A DNA stretch of 16,135 nucleotides, from the NCBI GenBank assembly GCA_947632315.1, contig CANROV010000028.1, forward strand, positions 1-16,135, in the 5' to 3' direction. The notes under the pieces were generated by a model. That model was given only the letters and a program-made list of their open reading frames with translations, searched no databases and was not told the origin of the DNA. Shown in pieces: positions 1 through 6,916 of the stretch (its first letter is position 1; the number at the start of each line of letters is the position of its first letter). The stretch is from Candidatus Gastranaerophilales bacterium. GTDB taxonomy: Bacteria; Cyanobacteriota; Vampirovibrionia; Gastranaerophilales; Gastranaerophilaceae. A program made the translations under genes and the position numbers.

Positions 1-24
1 ATATGCTACATTTGGTAGTCCCAT
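1..24 (-). CDS. 5' end of an unidentified minus-strand gene (partial)
   Basis: Only eight codons are inside the window, reading MGLPNVAY from an ATG at 24-22. A strong SD (AAAGGAG, ending about 6 bases before the ATG) supports a real start. The fragment is too short to identify. It is transcribed divergently from the serB-like gene, and the shared upstream region is 25-230. Confidence 0.55.
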
Positions 25-64
25 TGTTTCTCCTTTTATTATCTGAACATTTCTTACCGTCTAG

Positions 65-84
65 TATCTTATATCAATAAGATA
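65..84. promoter_or_regulatory. perfect 8-bp inverted repeat in divergent promoter region
   Basis: TATCTTAT and ATAAGATA are separated by four bases. Neither strand has a T-run directly after it, so it does not look like a terminator. It lies about 40 bases upstream of the minus-strand start at 24, where a repressor could bind. In such AT-rich DNA an 8-bp palindrome can also arise by chance. Confidence 0.3.
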
Positions 85-159
85 ACAAAAAATCAATATT
101 TTAACCATCGATTTTTTTATTTTTAATTTACATTTTATTATGTTTTATGCTTAAAAAGC

Positions 160-188
160 TTGTTATCATTTGTTTTATAACATATAAT
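160..188 (+). promoter_or_regulatory. predicted sigma70-type promoter of serB
   Basis: TTGTTA (160-165) and TATAAT (183-188) are spaced by exactly 17 bases. The predicted start near 195 gives a leader of about 35 bases before the ATG at 231. The -10 is a perfect consensus match. AT richness lowers the weight of any single hexamer, but the combined spacing is good. Confidence 0.55.
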
Positions 189-230
189 TAATAAGAAAAA
201 ATTTACAATTACATAATTGAAAGGTTTAAA

Positions 231-854
231 ATGAAATTAGCGGTTTTTGATTTTGATTCCACTTTAATGCAAGGTGAAACTTTAGAATTTATTGCAAAAG
301 AATATAATATTGAACCGCTGATGAAACAAATTACTACGGAAGCGATGGAAGGGGAAATAGATTTTTTTGAAAGTCTTATAAAAAGGGTTGCATTATTAAA
401 AGGTGCGAAAGAAGAAAAAATCAAACAAATTTGTGAAAATCTTCCATACACAAAAGGAGCAAAAGAAACTATTACAGAATTAAAAAAAATGGGATATAAA
501 GTAGTTTGTTTTTCCGGCGGTTATGAAACAGCCACAATTCCCGCTCAAAAAATCTTGGGATATGATGCACAATTTTCTAATATATTTCATTTTAAAAACG
601 GGATTATGACAGGTACTTTAGGCGGTGAAATGATGTTTTCGGACAGCAAGGGAAAAATGTTAAAAAGACTGCAAAATCTTTTAAATATTAACAGTAGTAA
701 TACTCTTTGCGTCGGCGACGGGGCTAATGATTTAAGTATGTTTTTATATGCTGACAAACGAGCTGCTTTTTGCGCTAAACCTATATTAAAAAAACAAGCC
801 AATATTATCATTGATAATAAAGATTTAACCGAAATCCTTGAATATATAGATTAA
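231..854 (+). CDS. serB: Phosphoserine phosphatase-like HAD hydrolase
   Basis: 207 aa, the usual length of a SerB without an ACT domain. SerB dephosphorylates O-phosphoserine in the cytoplasm as the last step of serine synthesis. HAD motifs are intact: motif I DFDSTL with nucleophile D7 and acid/base D9, motif II serine S95 in FSGG, motif III lysine K140, and motif IV GDGANDL with D163 and D167 for Mg binding. The cap segment has the EGEIDFFESL pattern (residues 40-49) typical of SerB substrate binding. An SD (GAAAGG) precedes the ATG by about 7 bases. The gene stands alone, diverging from the gene at the left edge. A related HAD phosphatase acting on another phosphomonoester is the main alternative, since no other serine-pathway gene is nearby. 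Confidence 0.85.
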   Translation: MKLAVFDFDSTLMQGETLEFIAKEYNIEPLMKQITTEAMEGEIDFFESLIKRVALLKGAKEEKIKQICENLPYTKGAKETITELKKMGYKVVCFSGGYETATIPAQKILGYDAQFSNIFHFKNGIMTGTLGGEMMFSDSKGKMLKRLQNLLNINSSNTLCVGDGANDLSMFLYADKRAAFCAKPILKKQANIIIDNKDLTEILEYID

Positions 855-865
855 CGATACCAATA

Positions 866-887
866 TTAAGAAATCTTAACATTTTTT
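866..887 (+). terminator. weak possible terminator after serB
   Basis: TTAAG and CTTAA flank a four-base loop, followed two bases later by six Ts. The stem is only 5 bp and AT-rich, so efficiency is doubtful. Confidence 0.25.
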
Positions 888-951
888 ATAAAAAAAGCAA
901 TTCTACTTCCTCAAAAAACTTTATAAATGAGTAGACACGGAGGAGGATACA

Positions 952-1503
952 ATGGCAAATCTTAATGGGGTATCAGGATTAAATTTTAATCCTGTAAGAC
1001 AAGATCCTGATTCTTATGCGAAATCATACGCAGAGAAAAACGGGCTTAGTTTTGATGAAGCAAAAGCAGAATTAAAATCAAAATTTGGAGACCCGCAACA
1101 ACAACAGGCTCAAAATTTTGGCGGAAATTACGACACTTCAATTTTTTCTCAGCAGTTTAACAAAACTAATGAGATGACAACACCTCAAAATCCGGATGAT
1201 TATGCAAATACTTATGCAGAAGAAAACGGAATAAGTCTTGATGAAGTAAAAGCAGAATTAAAATCAAAATTTGGAGACCCGCAGCAACAGCAGACTCAAG
1301 GTTTTGGCGAAAATTATGACACATCGATTTTTTCTCCAAACTTCGGTCAATCTAATTCATCAATGATAAAACAAGATCCTGATGAATATGCACAAATTTA
1401 CGCTGATGAAAACGGTATTACATTAGCTGAAGCAAAAGCAGAACTAAAAGCTAAATATGGAGATCCAACTGAACCTTCCAACAATATGGATTATAGTGCT
1501 TAG
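952..1503 (+). CDS. Small soluble protein with three 62-residue repeats, function unknown
   Basis: 183 aa with no signal peptide or membrane segment. Three copies of a 32-residue core (17-48, 79-110, 141-172) are spaced exactly 62 residues apart. The core reads roughly QDPDxYAxxYAxxNGxxxxEAKAELKxKFGDP, with 'x' marking variable sites, and looks like a charged two-helix hairpin. Between cores are Gln-rich linkers (QQQQ) followed by NYDTSIFS, present in copies 1 and 2. The third copy lacks the Gln run and ends in a short acidic tail. The first two units share about 35 identical bases, indicating fairly recent duplication. The SD is very strong (GGAGGAGG), suggesting high expression. The gene is monocistronic with its own strong terminator. 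I do not recognise the family. Repeat-based binding or a structural role is possible but unsupported. Confidence 0.8.
   Translation: MANLNGVSGLNFNPVRQDPDSYAKSYAEKNGLSFDEAKAELKSKFGDPQQQQAQNFGGNYDTSIFSQQFNKTNEMTTPQNPDDYANTYAEENGISLDEVKAELKSKFGDPQQQQTQGFGENYDTSIFSPNFGQSNSSMIKQDPDEYAQIYADENGITLAEAKAELKAKYGDPTEPSNNMDYSA
1000..1467 (+). repeat. Three in-frame coding repeats, 186-bp period
   Basis: Repeat cores lie at 1000-1095, 1186-1281 and 1372-1467, each encoding the 32-residue unit. Units 1 and 2 are nearly identical at the DNA level in their second half, while unit 3 has diverged. The conserved DNA block makes unequal recombination and copy-number change between strains plausible. Confidence 0.8.
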
Positions 1504-1518
1504 CAGTTTGCTAAAATT

Positions 1519-1558
1519 AAGAAGCGTCTGTTATAAATATAACAGACGCTTCTTTTTT
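1519..1558. terminator. Strong bidirectional rho-independent terminator
   Basis: AAGAAGCGTCTGTT (1519-1532) pairs perfectly with AACAGACGCTTCTT (1541-1554) around an 8-base loop whose ends can also pair. T-run 1553-1558 follows on the + strand, and an A-rich stretch before it gives Ts on the minus strand. It ends the repeat-protein transcript and the convergent rubrerythrin transcript. The rubrerythrin stop codon (1559-1557) overlaps its T-run. Confidence 0.9.
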
Positions 1559-2096
1559 AATAATTTTTAGCTTTTTCAAAGAAAAAACTTTTTGGATGTG
1601 CGCAGACAGGACATGTTTCAACTGCTGAATTTCCTTTATAAGAATAACCGCAATTAGCGCATTCCCATACAATTTCTTGTTCTTTTTGGAATACAGAACC
1701 TTCTTTGATATTTTGTAAAAGTTTTCTATATCTTTCTTCATGGTCTTTTTCTATTTGTGCGACCTTTTCAAACAAAAATGCAATTTCGTTAAATCCTTCT
1801 TCTTTTGCCTCTTTAGCAAACTGTGCATACATTTGAGTCCATTCATAGTTTTCACCGTTAGCTGCGTCTTCTAAATTATCTATTGTTGAAGGAATTTTTC
1901 CGCCGTGAAGTAGTTTAAACCATATTTTTGCATGTTCTTTTTCATTATTTGCTGTTTCCTCAAAAAGCTTGCTTACTTGAACATATCCGTCTTTTTTTGC
2001 TTGTGAAGCATAATATGTATACTTATTTCTTGCTTGAGATTCACCTGAAAATGCTTCCATTAAATTTTTTTCTGTCTTTGAACCCTTTAATTCCAT
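1557..2096 (-). CDS. rbr: Rubrerythrin
   Basis: 179 aa, a normal rubrerythrin length. Rubrerythrin is a cytoplasmic non-haem diiron peroxidase that reduces hydrogen peroxide in anaerobes and microaerobes. The N-terminal ferritin-like four-helix domain (about 1-135) carries E19, ENEKEH-type ligands E52 and H55, E96, and the second E116-xx-H119 ligand set. The C-terminal rubredoxin-like domain (142-175) has CxxC pairs C146/C149 and C162/C165 for one Fe(SCys)4 site. An SD (AAGGAG) lies 7 bases before the ATG. The gene follows the 53-aa gene by 14 bases and is the last gene of a minus-strand cluster with glmS. Its presence suggests an anaerobic lifestyle with oxidative-stress defence. Confidence 0.95.
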   Translation of the reverse strand: MELKGSKTEKNLMEAFSGESQARNKYTYYASQAKKDGYVQVSKLFEETANNEKEHAKIWFKLLHGGKIPSTIDNLEDAANGENYEWTQMYAQFAKEAKEEGFNEIAFLFEKVAQIEKDHEERYRKLLQNIKEGSVFQKEQEIVWECANCGYSYKGNSAVETCPVCAHPKSFFFEKAKNY

Positions 2097-2110
2097 ATAC
2101 TTCTCCTTTT

Positions 2111-2272
2111 CTATTTACTTACAACCGAAACATTTATATTACAATAATCATTGTCTATATCTGTTATTGCCCACCGTAAAACGGTAAAACCCATTTTATC
2201 GAGTTCATTTTCTATATATTCGCTCGTAAAATCTTCGGGAATTTTAATTTTTACTTCTTTAGTTGTTATCAT
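2111..2272 (-). CDS. Small conserved-looking protein (53 aa), unknown function
   Basis: An ATG at 2272 opens 53 codons ending in TAG at 2113-2111, filling exactly the gap between glmS (stop ends at 2278, 5 bases away) and rubrerythrin (starts 14 bases downstream). It begins MITTKEVKIKIPEDF and ends NINVSVVSK. The hydrophobic pattern fits a small beta-alpha-beta-beta fold: strand 7-11, helix 16-28, strand 29-37 and strand 43-51. There is no signal peptide or membrane segment. The SD is weak (GGTGGA about 9 bases upstream), so expression may rely on coupling to glmS. Tight packing and amphipathic coding structure argue that it is real. No family is recognised. Confidence 0.65.
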   Translation of the reverse strand: MITTKEVKIKIPEDFTSEYIENELDKMGFTVLRWAITDIDNDYCNINVSVVSK

Positions 2273-2277
2273 AATTT

Positions 2278-4125
2278 TTATTCCACCGTTACGGATTTTG
2301 CCAAGTTTCTTGGCTGATCCACATCTTTACCTAAAAATTCAGCTATATAATACGCCAATAATTGCAGAGGAACGCATGTTAATGCGGGCGAAAGTATTTC
2401 TGATACCTGAGGTATTCTTATTACTACATCAAATAAATTATCTAAATTTTTATCTTCAGAAGAAGTTAATGCTATTAATTTTGCATTTCTTGCTTTTGCT
2501 TCTTCACTGTTTGATAAAACCTTTTCATATGTTATTCCGCCCGGTATGAGTATTGACAAAACAGGCATAGTTTCATCAAGCATGGCTATAGGGCCGTGTT
2601 TTAATTCTCCTGCGGCATAACCAGTAGCATTAATATAACTGATTTCTTTTAGTTTTAATGCTCCTTCTAATGCTGTTGCAAGATTCACACCTCTTGCGAT
2701 ATAGATAAAATTCTTATAAGATGAGAATTTTTTTGCGCATTCTTGTATAACACTCGTATTTGATAAAACGCCTTCTATTTTTGAAGGTAGTAAAATTAAC
2801 TCATGTTTTATTTTTTTCAAAGCATTTACATCAAGAGTTCCTTTTATTTCCGCAAGATGTATTGCGAGCAGATAAAATGAAATCAATTGTGCGCTATAAG
2901 ATTTTGTAGCGGCAACACTCACTTCTATTCCCGCATTGACAGGGATTAAGCTATCAGCCAATCTCGCCATATTAGAATCGGGTCTGTTTGTAATAATTAA
3001 TACGTGTGCATTTTTTTCTTTTGCTTGTTTGATTGCAGTAATTGTATCCGCTGTTTCACCCGATTGTGAAACCCCGATTACTAAAGTTGAAGCGTCTGTT
3101 GTCGTTTTTCTGTATATGTATTCACTCGAAGCTTCTACTTCAACTGAAATTCCCGCAAAATCTTCAATTATATATTTCCCGACTAATGCGGCATGCAAAG
3201 ATGTTCCGCAGGCTATAATTTCGATTTTATTTAATTTTTTTAATATCTCTTTATCAAGTTTTACTTCGCTTAAATTAATAGGCGAATTAATATCATATAA
3301 TTTACCGTTTAAAACATTTCTTATAACATCGGGCTGTTCATGAATTTCCTTTAGCATAAAGTGCTTATATCCGAGTTTACTTAGTGCCATAGGCTCCCAA
3401 GGAAGAATTTCAGGTTTTTTATTAACAATATTTCCGTTTATATCGGTAATTTTTACACTATCTTTTGTTATTACCGCCGTTTCGTTATCTTCAAGATAAA
3501 TAGTTTTCTTTGTATATTCAATAATTGCAGGAGTATCACTTGCTATAAAGTTTTCACCCACGCCTAATCCTATCAGCATAGGTGCATTTTTTCTTGCACC
3601 TATTACAACATCCGGAACATCTTTGTGCATAACACATATTGCATAAGCACCCTGTAATTTTTTTACCGAATTTCGCACCGCAGTTTCCAAATCCTTAGCC
3701 TTTGCATATTCATCTGCAATAAGATGAGCAATAGTTTCCGTATCTGTTTGAGACCTAAAATTACATCCTTTTTTAATTAATTCTTCACGCAATTCTTTAT
3801 AATTTTCAATAATACCGTTATGCACAACAACAAGCCTTCCGCAGTTGCAAGTATGAGGATGAGCATTAACAAGAGAAGGAGAGCCATGTGTTGCCCAACG
3901 GATATGACCAATTCCTGAAGTTGGATGTTTTAACTCACTTTTTTTTATTTCTAATTCTTTTTTTAAATTAATAAGCTTACCTAATGTCTTATATATTCTT
4001 AATTCACCGCAATCTTGAAGTGCCATGCCTGCTGAATCATAGCCTCTGTATTCCAAATTTGTGAGTCCTTTAAAAATGACATCAACAACATCTCTATTCC
4101 CTACATACCCTACAATTCCGCACAT
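2278..4125 (-). CDS. glmS: Glutamine-fructose-6-phosphate aminotransferase (isomerizing)
   Basis: 615 aa, close to the usual 608-610. GlmS makes glucosamine-6-phosphate from fructose-6-phosphate and glutamine, the entry step to UDP-GlcNAc for peptidoglycan and LPS. The start is placed at the ATG at 4125, because the protein must begin MCGIVGYVG so that Cys2 becomes the N-terminal nucleophile after Met removal. GAGG lies 9 bases upstream. A TTG at 4140 would bury the cysteine. The class II amidotransferase domain (about 1-220) has RWATHG (76-81) and HNGIIENY (102-109). Two SIS isomerase domains follow, with ACGTS, SQSGET and AATKS. The C-terminus DVDQPRNLAKSVTVE holds the catalytic lysine K610. 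No glmS ribozyme sequence fits in the 81-base upstream gap. It follows a MATE transporter and precedes the 53-aa gene and rubrerythrin. Confidence 0.97.
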   Translation of the reverse strand: MCGIVGYVGNRDVVDVIFKGLTNLEYRGYDSAGMALQDCGELRIYKTLGKLINLKKELEIKKSELKHPTSGIGHIRWATHGSPSLVNAHPHTCNCGRLVVVHNGIIENYKELREELIKKGCNFRSQTDTETIAHLIADEYAKAKDLETAVRNSVKKLQGAYAICVMHKDVPDVVIGARKNAPMLIGLGVGENFIASDTPAIIEYTKKTIYLEDNETAVITKDSVKITDINGNIVNKKPEILPWEPMALSKLGYKHFMLKEIHEQPDVIRNVLNGKLYDINSPINLSEVKLDKEILKKLNKIEIIACGTSLHAALVGKYIIEDFAGISVEVEASSEYIYRKTTTDASTLVIGVSQSGETADTITAIKQAKEKNAHVLIITNRPDSNMARLADSLIPVNAGIEVSVAATKSYSAQLISFYLLAIHLAEIKGTLDVNALKKIKHELILLPSKIEGVLSNTSVIQECAKKFSSYKNFIYIARGVNLATALEGALKLKEISYINATGYAAGELKHGPIAMLDETMPVLSILIPGGITYEKVLSNSEEAKARNAKLIALTSSEDKNLDNLFDVVIRIPQVSEILSPALTCVPLQLLAYYIAEFLGKDVDQPRNLAKSVTVE

Positions 4126-4206
4126 AAAATTTATCCTCAAAATATACTAATTAATAATATAATACAATACACATATATTAAAAGATATTAAATTAATATA
4201 AAGTTT

Positions 4207-5559
4207 TTATTTTACGGAATATAATTTTTTCTTTTTTGAAAGATACAATAAATAAGTTAATGCAGAGAAAGTAGTAACAATTGAAGCACACGGTGGAGCA
4301 ATACCCAGTTGAAATAGAGTAGCCGACGGAATAAATGTACACAACAAGAAGGCAAGCGGTATTCTAACAGCAAATGCGGGAAATATAGCATTAGCCGCCG
4401 CAAACACTGTTCTTCCGCAGCCAAAGAAAAATCCGTTTAAACAGAATACAAAAGGCACAATCAGATAATCGCAACTAAATGATTTAAGGTATCTGGCACC
4501 TTCATGAAGAACATCCTCCTGGGTAGAAAATATAGCGATAGCACTATATGGCGCCAATTGCTGCCACAAGAAAAATACAAATCCGAAGGAAAATGCAAAT
4601 AATATCGACAATTTTAATGCATTAACCGCTCGTTTCATGTTACCTGCACCGAGATTTTGAGCTGTTAGTGCAGTTAATGCCATGGAAAATGAACCCGCAG
4701 GAAGCATCATAAATGCATTTAATCTGACTACCGAGCCATAAGCGGCAGAAGCTGCAACTCCCATGGAATTAGCGAGAGAAAACAAGAATAAAAATGACAA
4801 CGGGATTAAAGTATCTTGCAGGGATAGCGGCAGTCCTATTTTAAATAATTCTTTTGCCGTTTCAATATCAAATTTTATACCCGTAAACTTAAATTTAAAA
4901 ACGAAATCACCTTTTCGTAAATATACGATACCGGCAATAACACTGGCGGCCTGAGAAATTACTGTAGCTATAGCAGCACCTTCCGCACCCATGTGTAATT
5001 TACCAACAAGGTAAATATCAAGTACTATATTCATAAAACAAGAAACAGCCACAAAGTACATCGGCATTATAGAGTTACCAAGCCCTCTAAGAACTGCACT
5101 TATAGCATTATATGCAAATATAAATACCAAGCCTAAAGCACAGACAAATACGTAATCTTTAGTTGAATTAAATGCTTCTAAAGGTGTTTGCAGTAATTTT
5201 AACAGCTGATTGTCAAAAACAATTATTACGGTACTTAATAAGATTGCAGCGGCAATAAAACAAATAGTCATAGTATTAATTATTTTAATGATATTTGCAT
5301 ATTCTTTAGCGCCATAAGCTTTACCGATAAGCACTGTAGCGCTGACGGTAAGCCCCGTAATAAAGAATATTAATGTTTGTAATAATTGTGAACCTGTAGC
5401 AACAGCAGAAACAACCGAGCTGTCACAAAATTTTCCTACAATAATTAAATCTGCAGCACCATATAGCGCCTGCAAAAAATTTGCACCTACGTAAGGCAGT
5501 GCAAACATTAAGAGAGTAGATACCAAGTTACCTTGTGTTAAATCTTTTTCTGTTGCCAT
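4207..5559 (-). CDS. MATE family multidrug/metabolite efflux transporter
   Basis: 450 aa from the ATG at 5559. It is a polytopic inner-membrane antiporter of the MATE/NorM-DinF class, with about 12 hydrophobic segments in two halves. These transporters export drugs or metabolites using Na+ or H+ gradients. The N-terminus (MATEKDLTQGNLVSTLL then FALP) matches the canonical opening of the family, where a short 'LTxGxI' lead precedes TM1. An in-frame TTG at 5595 would add 12 basic/hydrophobic residues, but neither start has an obvious SD. The GLGNSIMPMY segment before TM6 and the repeat in the second half are typical. Substrate cannot be inferred. It heads the minus-strand cluster leading to glmS with an 81-base gap, so glmS may have its own promoter. 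Confidence 0.9.
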   Translation of the reverse strand: MATEKDLTQGNLVSTLLMFALPYVGANFLQALYGAADLIIVGKFCDSSVVSAVATGSQLLQTLIFFITGLTVSATVLIGKAYGAKEYANIIKIINTMTICFIAAAILLSTVIIVFDNQLLKLLQTPLEAFNSTKDYVFVCALGLVFIFAYNAISAVLRGLGNSIMPMYFVAVSCFMNIVLDIYLVGKLHMGAEGAAIATVISQAASVIAGIVYLRKGDFVFKFKFTGIKFDIETAKELFKIGLPLSLQDTLIPLSFLFLFSLANSMGVAASAAYGSVVRLNAFMMLPAGSFSMALTALTAQNLGAGNMKRAVNALKLSILFAFSFGFVFFLWQQLAPYSAIAIFSTQEDVLHEGARYLKSFSCDYLIVPFVFCLNGFFFGCGRTVFAAANAIFPAFAVRIPLAFLLCTFIPSATLFQLGIAPPCASIVTTFSALTYLLYLSKKKKLYSVK

Positions 5560-5632
5560 AATTTGAATATTAATACGGAAGATTCTTTTTTTCAATTGAA
5601 TAAAAATATAATATAAAATATAAATATATTTA

Positions 5633-5641
5633 TGATATAAT
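5633..5641 (+). promoter_or_regulatory. Extended -10 promoter of the tRNA gene
   Basis: TGATATAAT at 5633-5641 is a perfect TG-N-TATAAT extended -10 element, ending 9 bases before the tRNA 5' end at 5651. This places the start point a few bases before the mature tRNA. No good -35 is present, which suits an extended -10. Confidence 0.6.
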
Positions 5642-5650
5642 TAAGAAAAT

Positions 5651-5724
5651 GCCTCTGTAGCTCAGCTGGATAGAGCGCTTCCGTCCTAAGGAAGGCGTCG
5701 CACGTTCGAATCGTGTCAGGGGTA
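5651..5724 (+). tRNA. tRNA-Arg (anticodon CCT)
   Basis: A full cloverleaf can be drawn. The acceptor is GCCTCTG with CAGGGGT. The D arm is GCTC/GAGC, the anticodon arm is CTTCC/GGAAG with loop GTCCTAA (anticodon CCT at 5685-5687, decoding AGG), the variable loop is GCGTC, and the T arm is GCACG/CGTGT with TTCGAAT. The discriminator base is A, and CCA is not encoded. Oddities are G at position 32, where a pyrimidine is usual, and wobble pairs at 1:72, 4:69 and 49:65. A T-rich tail follows directly. No integrase or direct repeat nearby suggests use as an attachment site. Confidence 0.93.
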
Positions 5725-5815
5725 TTTTTTGTTTTTTATATTTAAATGCAAATATTTAAGACTTTAAAGTTTTCTATTGCAAAAAATATATTAAAAAAAT
5801 TGTAACATTTGTTTT

Positions 5816-5827
5816 ATTGTTAACAAT
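5816..5827. promoter_or_regulatory. 12-bp perfect palindrome upstream of metalloprotease gene
   Basis: ATTGTTAACAAT is a perfect 12-bp palindrome 43 bases before the ATG at 5871. It could be an operator, or its TTGTTA half could serve as a -35-like element. A TATGCT hexamer at 5837-5842 is a possible -10, but the spacing to TTGTTA is only 14, so the assignment is tentative. Confidence 0.3.
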
Positions 5828-5870
5828 TTTATTTTTTATGCTCGTTATTAATTACAAAGGAAGGTAAAAT

Positions 5871-6821
5871 ATGAAAATATCTGCTATTAATTCTAATATA
5901 AATATATTTAAAACTTATCCAAGCAAAAATTCACGATTAAATTTATTGCAAGATACTTTTATAAAATCAAACAATATTAATTTTAAAGGCAGTTCTCTAA
6001 ATAAAAAATATGATATGCTTAAACCGGAAATGACAGATTTAATTATGAATGGGTCTACATATGACTTAAAATCAATAGAAAAAATAATTAAAAAATATTC
6101 ACCTGATACAACATTTGATGATTATAAAAATCTTCCCGGCAACAACAATTCCCAGAGATATGCTGCCGGATACACACAACAGCAGGTTGCTTTTTCTCTA
6201 AATGACCGAGGACATTTGGTTGCAAAAGCCTTACCTCAAAAAATTTATGTAGTTGTTCCAAATACGAATGCCAGAAATAATAAAATTATTTTTTTAGACC
6301 GAGTTTTGCACGAATGTACTCACGTTTTACAAAATGAAACTTCTGATCATCTATCTTACGAGAATTTTTATAATAAATATTTTGCAAAAACAAATAACGT
6401 AGAAAAATCAATTAATTCATTAAAAGTCGCAAATGTTATTTATAATAAACTCGAAAATAATGCACTTATGATTCTTGCTAACGGAATGAAAAATCAAATT
6501 GGTTCTTTACCCAAACCGGTTGCTAAATATAAAAATGATTTAAACGGTATTTTTATGAAAAAGGTGCGGTCAAGTTCTAAATCTTATTTTGTAAATTTAA
6601 TAGAAAATAGTATTAAAGGTATGGGTAATAATATTGATAAACAATTAATTATTGATTTTATAAAATTGAAATCTCAAAATGAAAAAGAAGCATATCAAAA
6701 TGCACTTAATTCTGATAAAGACTTGTTAAATATTTCGGGATATACTGATTTCGATTTAAGAATTGAAATTTATGAGTCAATAATATCTGTTTGTGATGAC
6801 TTATTGCAGAACAAGAATTAG
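5871..6821 (+). CDS. Predicted HExxH zinc metalloprotease with FKG-type N-terminus
   Basis: 316 aa. Residues 146-151 read LHECTH, an HExxH zinc site (H147, E148, H151) in a hydrophobic helix context (RVLHECTHVLQ). A candidate third ligand is E273 in NEKEAY (270-275), the spacing and sequence style of gluzincin-type peptidases with an 'ExEA' helix. Residues 1-40 are polar and low-complexity, ending NINFKG (35-40). I recall such N-terminal segments recurring on many unrelated Gastranaerophilales proteins, where their role is unknown. There is no classical signal peptide or membrane segment. A good SD (AAGGAAGG) precedes the ATG by 7 bases. The gene stands alone between the tRNA and the spermidine-synthase-like gene. 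Protease activity is inferred from the motif, and the target is unknown. Confidence 0.7.
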   Translation: MKISAINSNINIFKTYPSKNSRLNLLQDTFIKSNNINFKGSSLNKKYDMLKPEMTDLIMNGSTYDLKSIEKIIKKYSPDTTFDDYKNLPGNNNSQRYAAGYTQQQVAFSLNDRGHLVAKALPQKIYVVVPNTNARNNKIIFLDRVLHECTHVLQNETSDHLSYENFYNKYFAKTNNVEKSINSLKVANVIYNKLENNALMILANGMKNQIGSLPKPVAKYKNDLNGIFMKKVRSSSKSYFVNLIENSIKGMGNNIDKQLIIDFIKLKSQNEKEAYQNALNSDKDLLNISGYTDFDLRIEIYESIISVCDDLLQNKN

Positions 6822-6916
6822 TAAATATATTCCACGATGAAAACATAACAAAAATATATATACTCCGTATTTTCATTATTTATGCTAAAATTTCTATATT
6901 AATAGGAAATTACTTT

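Noticed and set aside
1000..1467. CRISPR-like or minisatellite array
   Set aside because: The 186-bp periodicity is fully in frame and explained by protein repeats; units are long and diverged, without spacer structure.
2151..2549. Plus-strand open frame across the glmS 3' end
   Set aside because: Antisense shadow of glmS, low-complexity leucine/isoleucine-rich product, no SD.
4126..4140. TTG at 4140 as the glmS start
   Set aside because: It would place five residues before MCGIVG and hide the catalytic N-terminal cysteine. It also overlaps the GAGG SD of the ATG at 4125.
4126..4206. Possible glmS ribozyme upstream of glmS
   Set aside because: The gap is only 81 bases of very AT-rich DNA with no conserved ribozyme core; none is expected outside Firmicutes-type genomes.
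5591..5600. TTCAATTGAA palindrome before the MATE gene as an operator
   Set aside because: Ten-base AT-rich palindromes are common here, and there is no independent support.
5651..5870. tRNA-Arg as an integration site for a genomic island
   Set aside because: No integrase, no direct repeat of the tRNA 3' end and no composition shift were found in the window.
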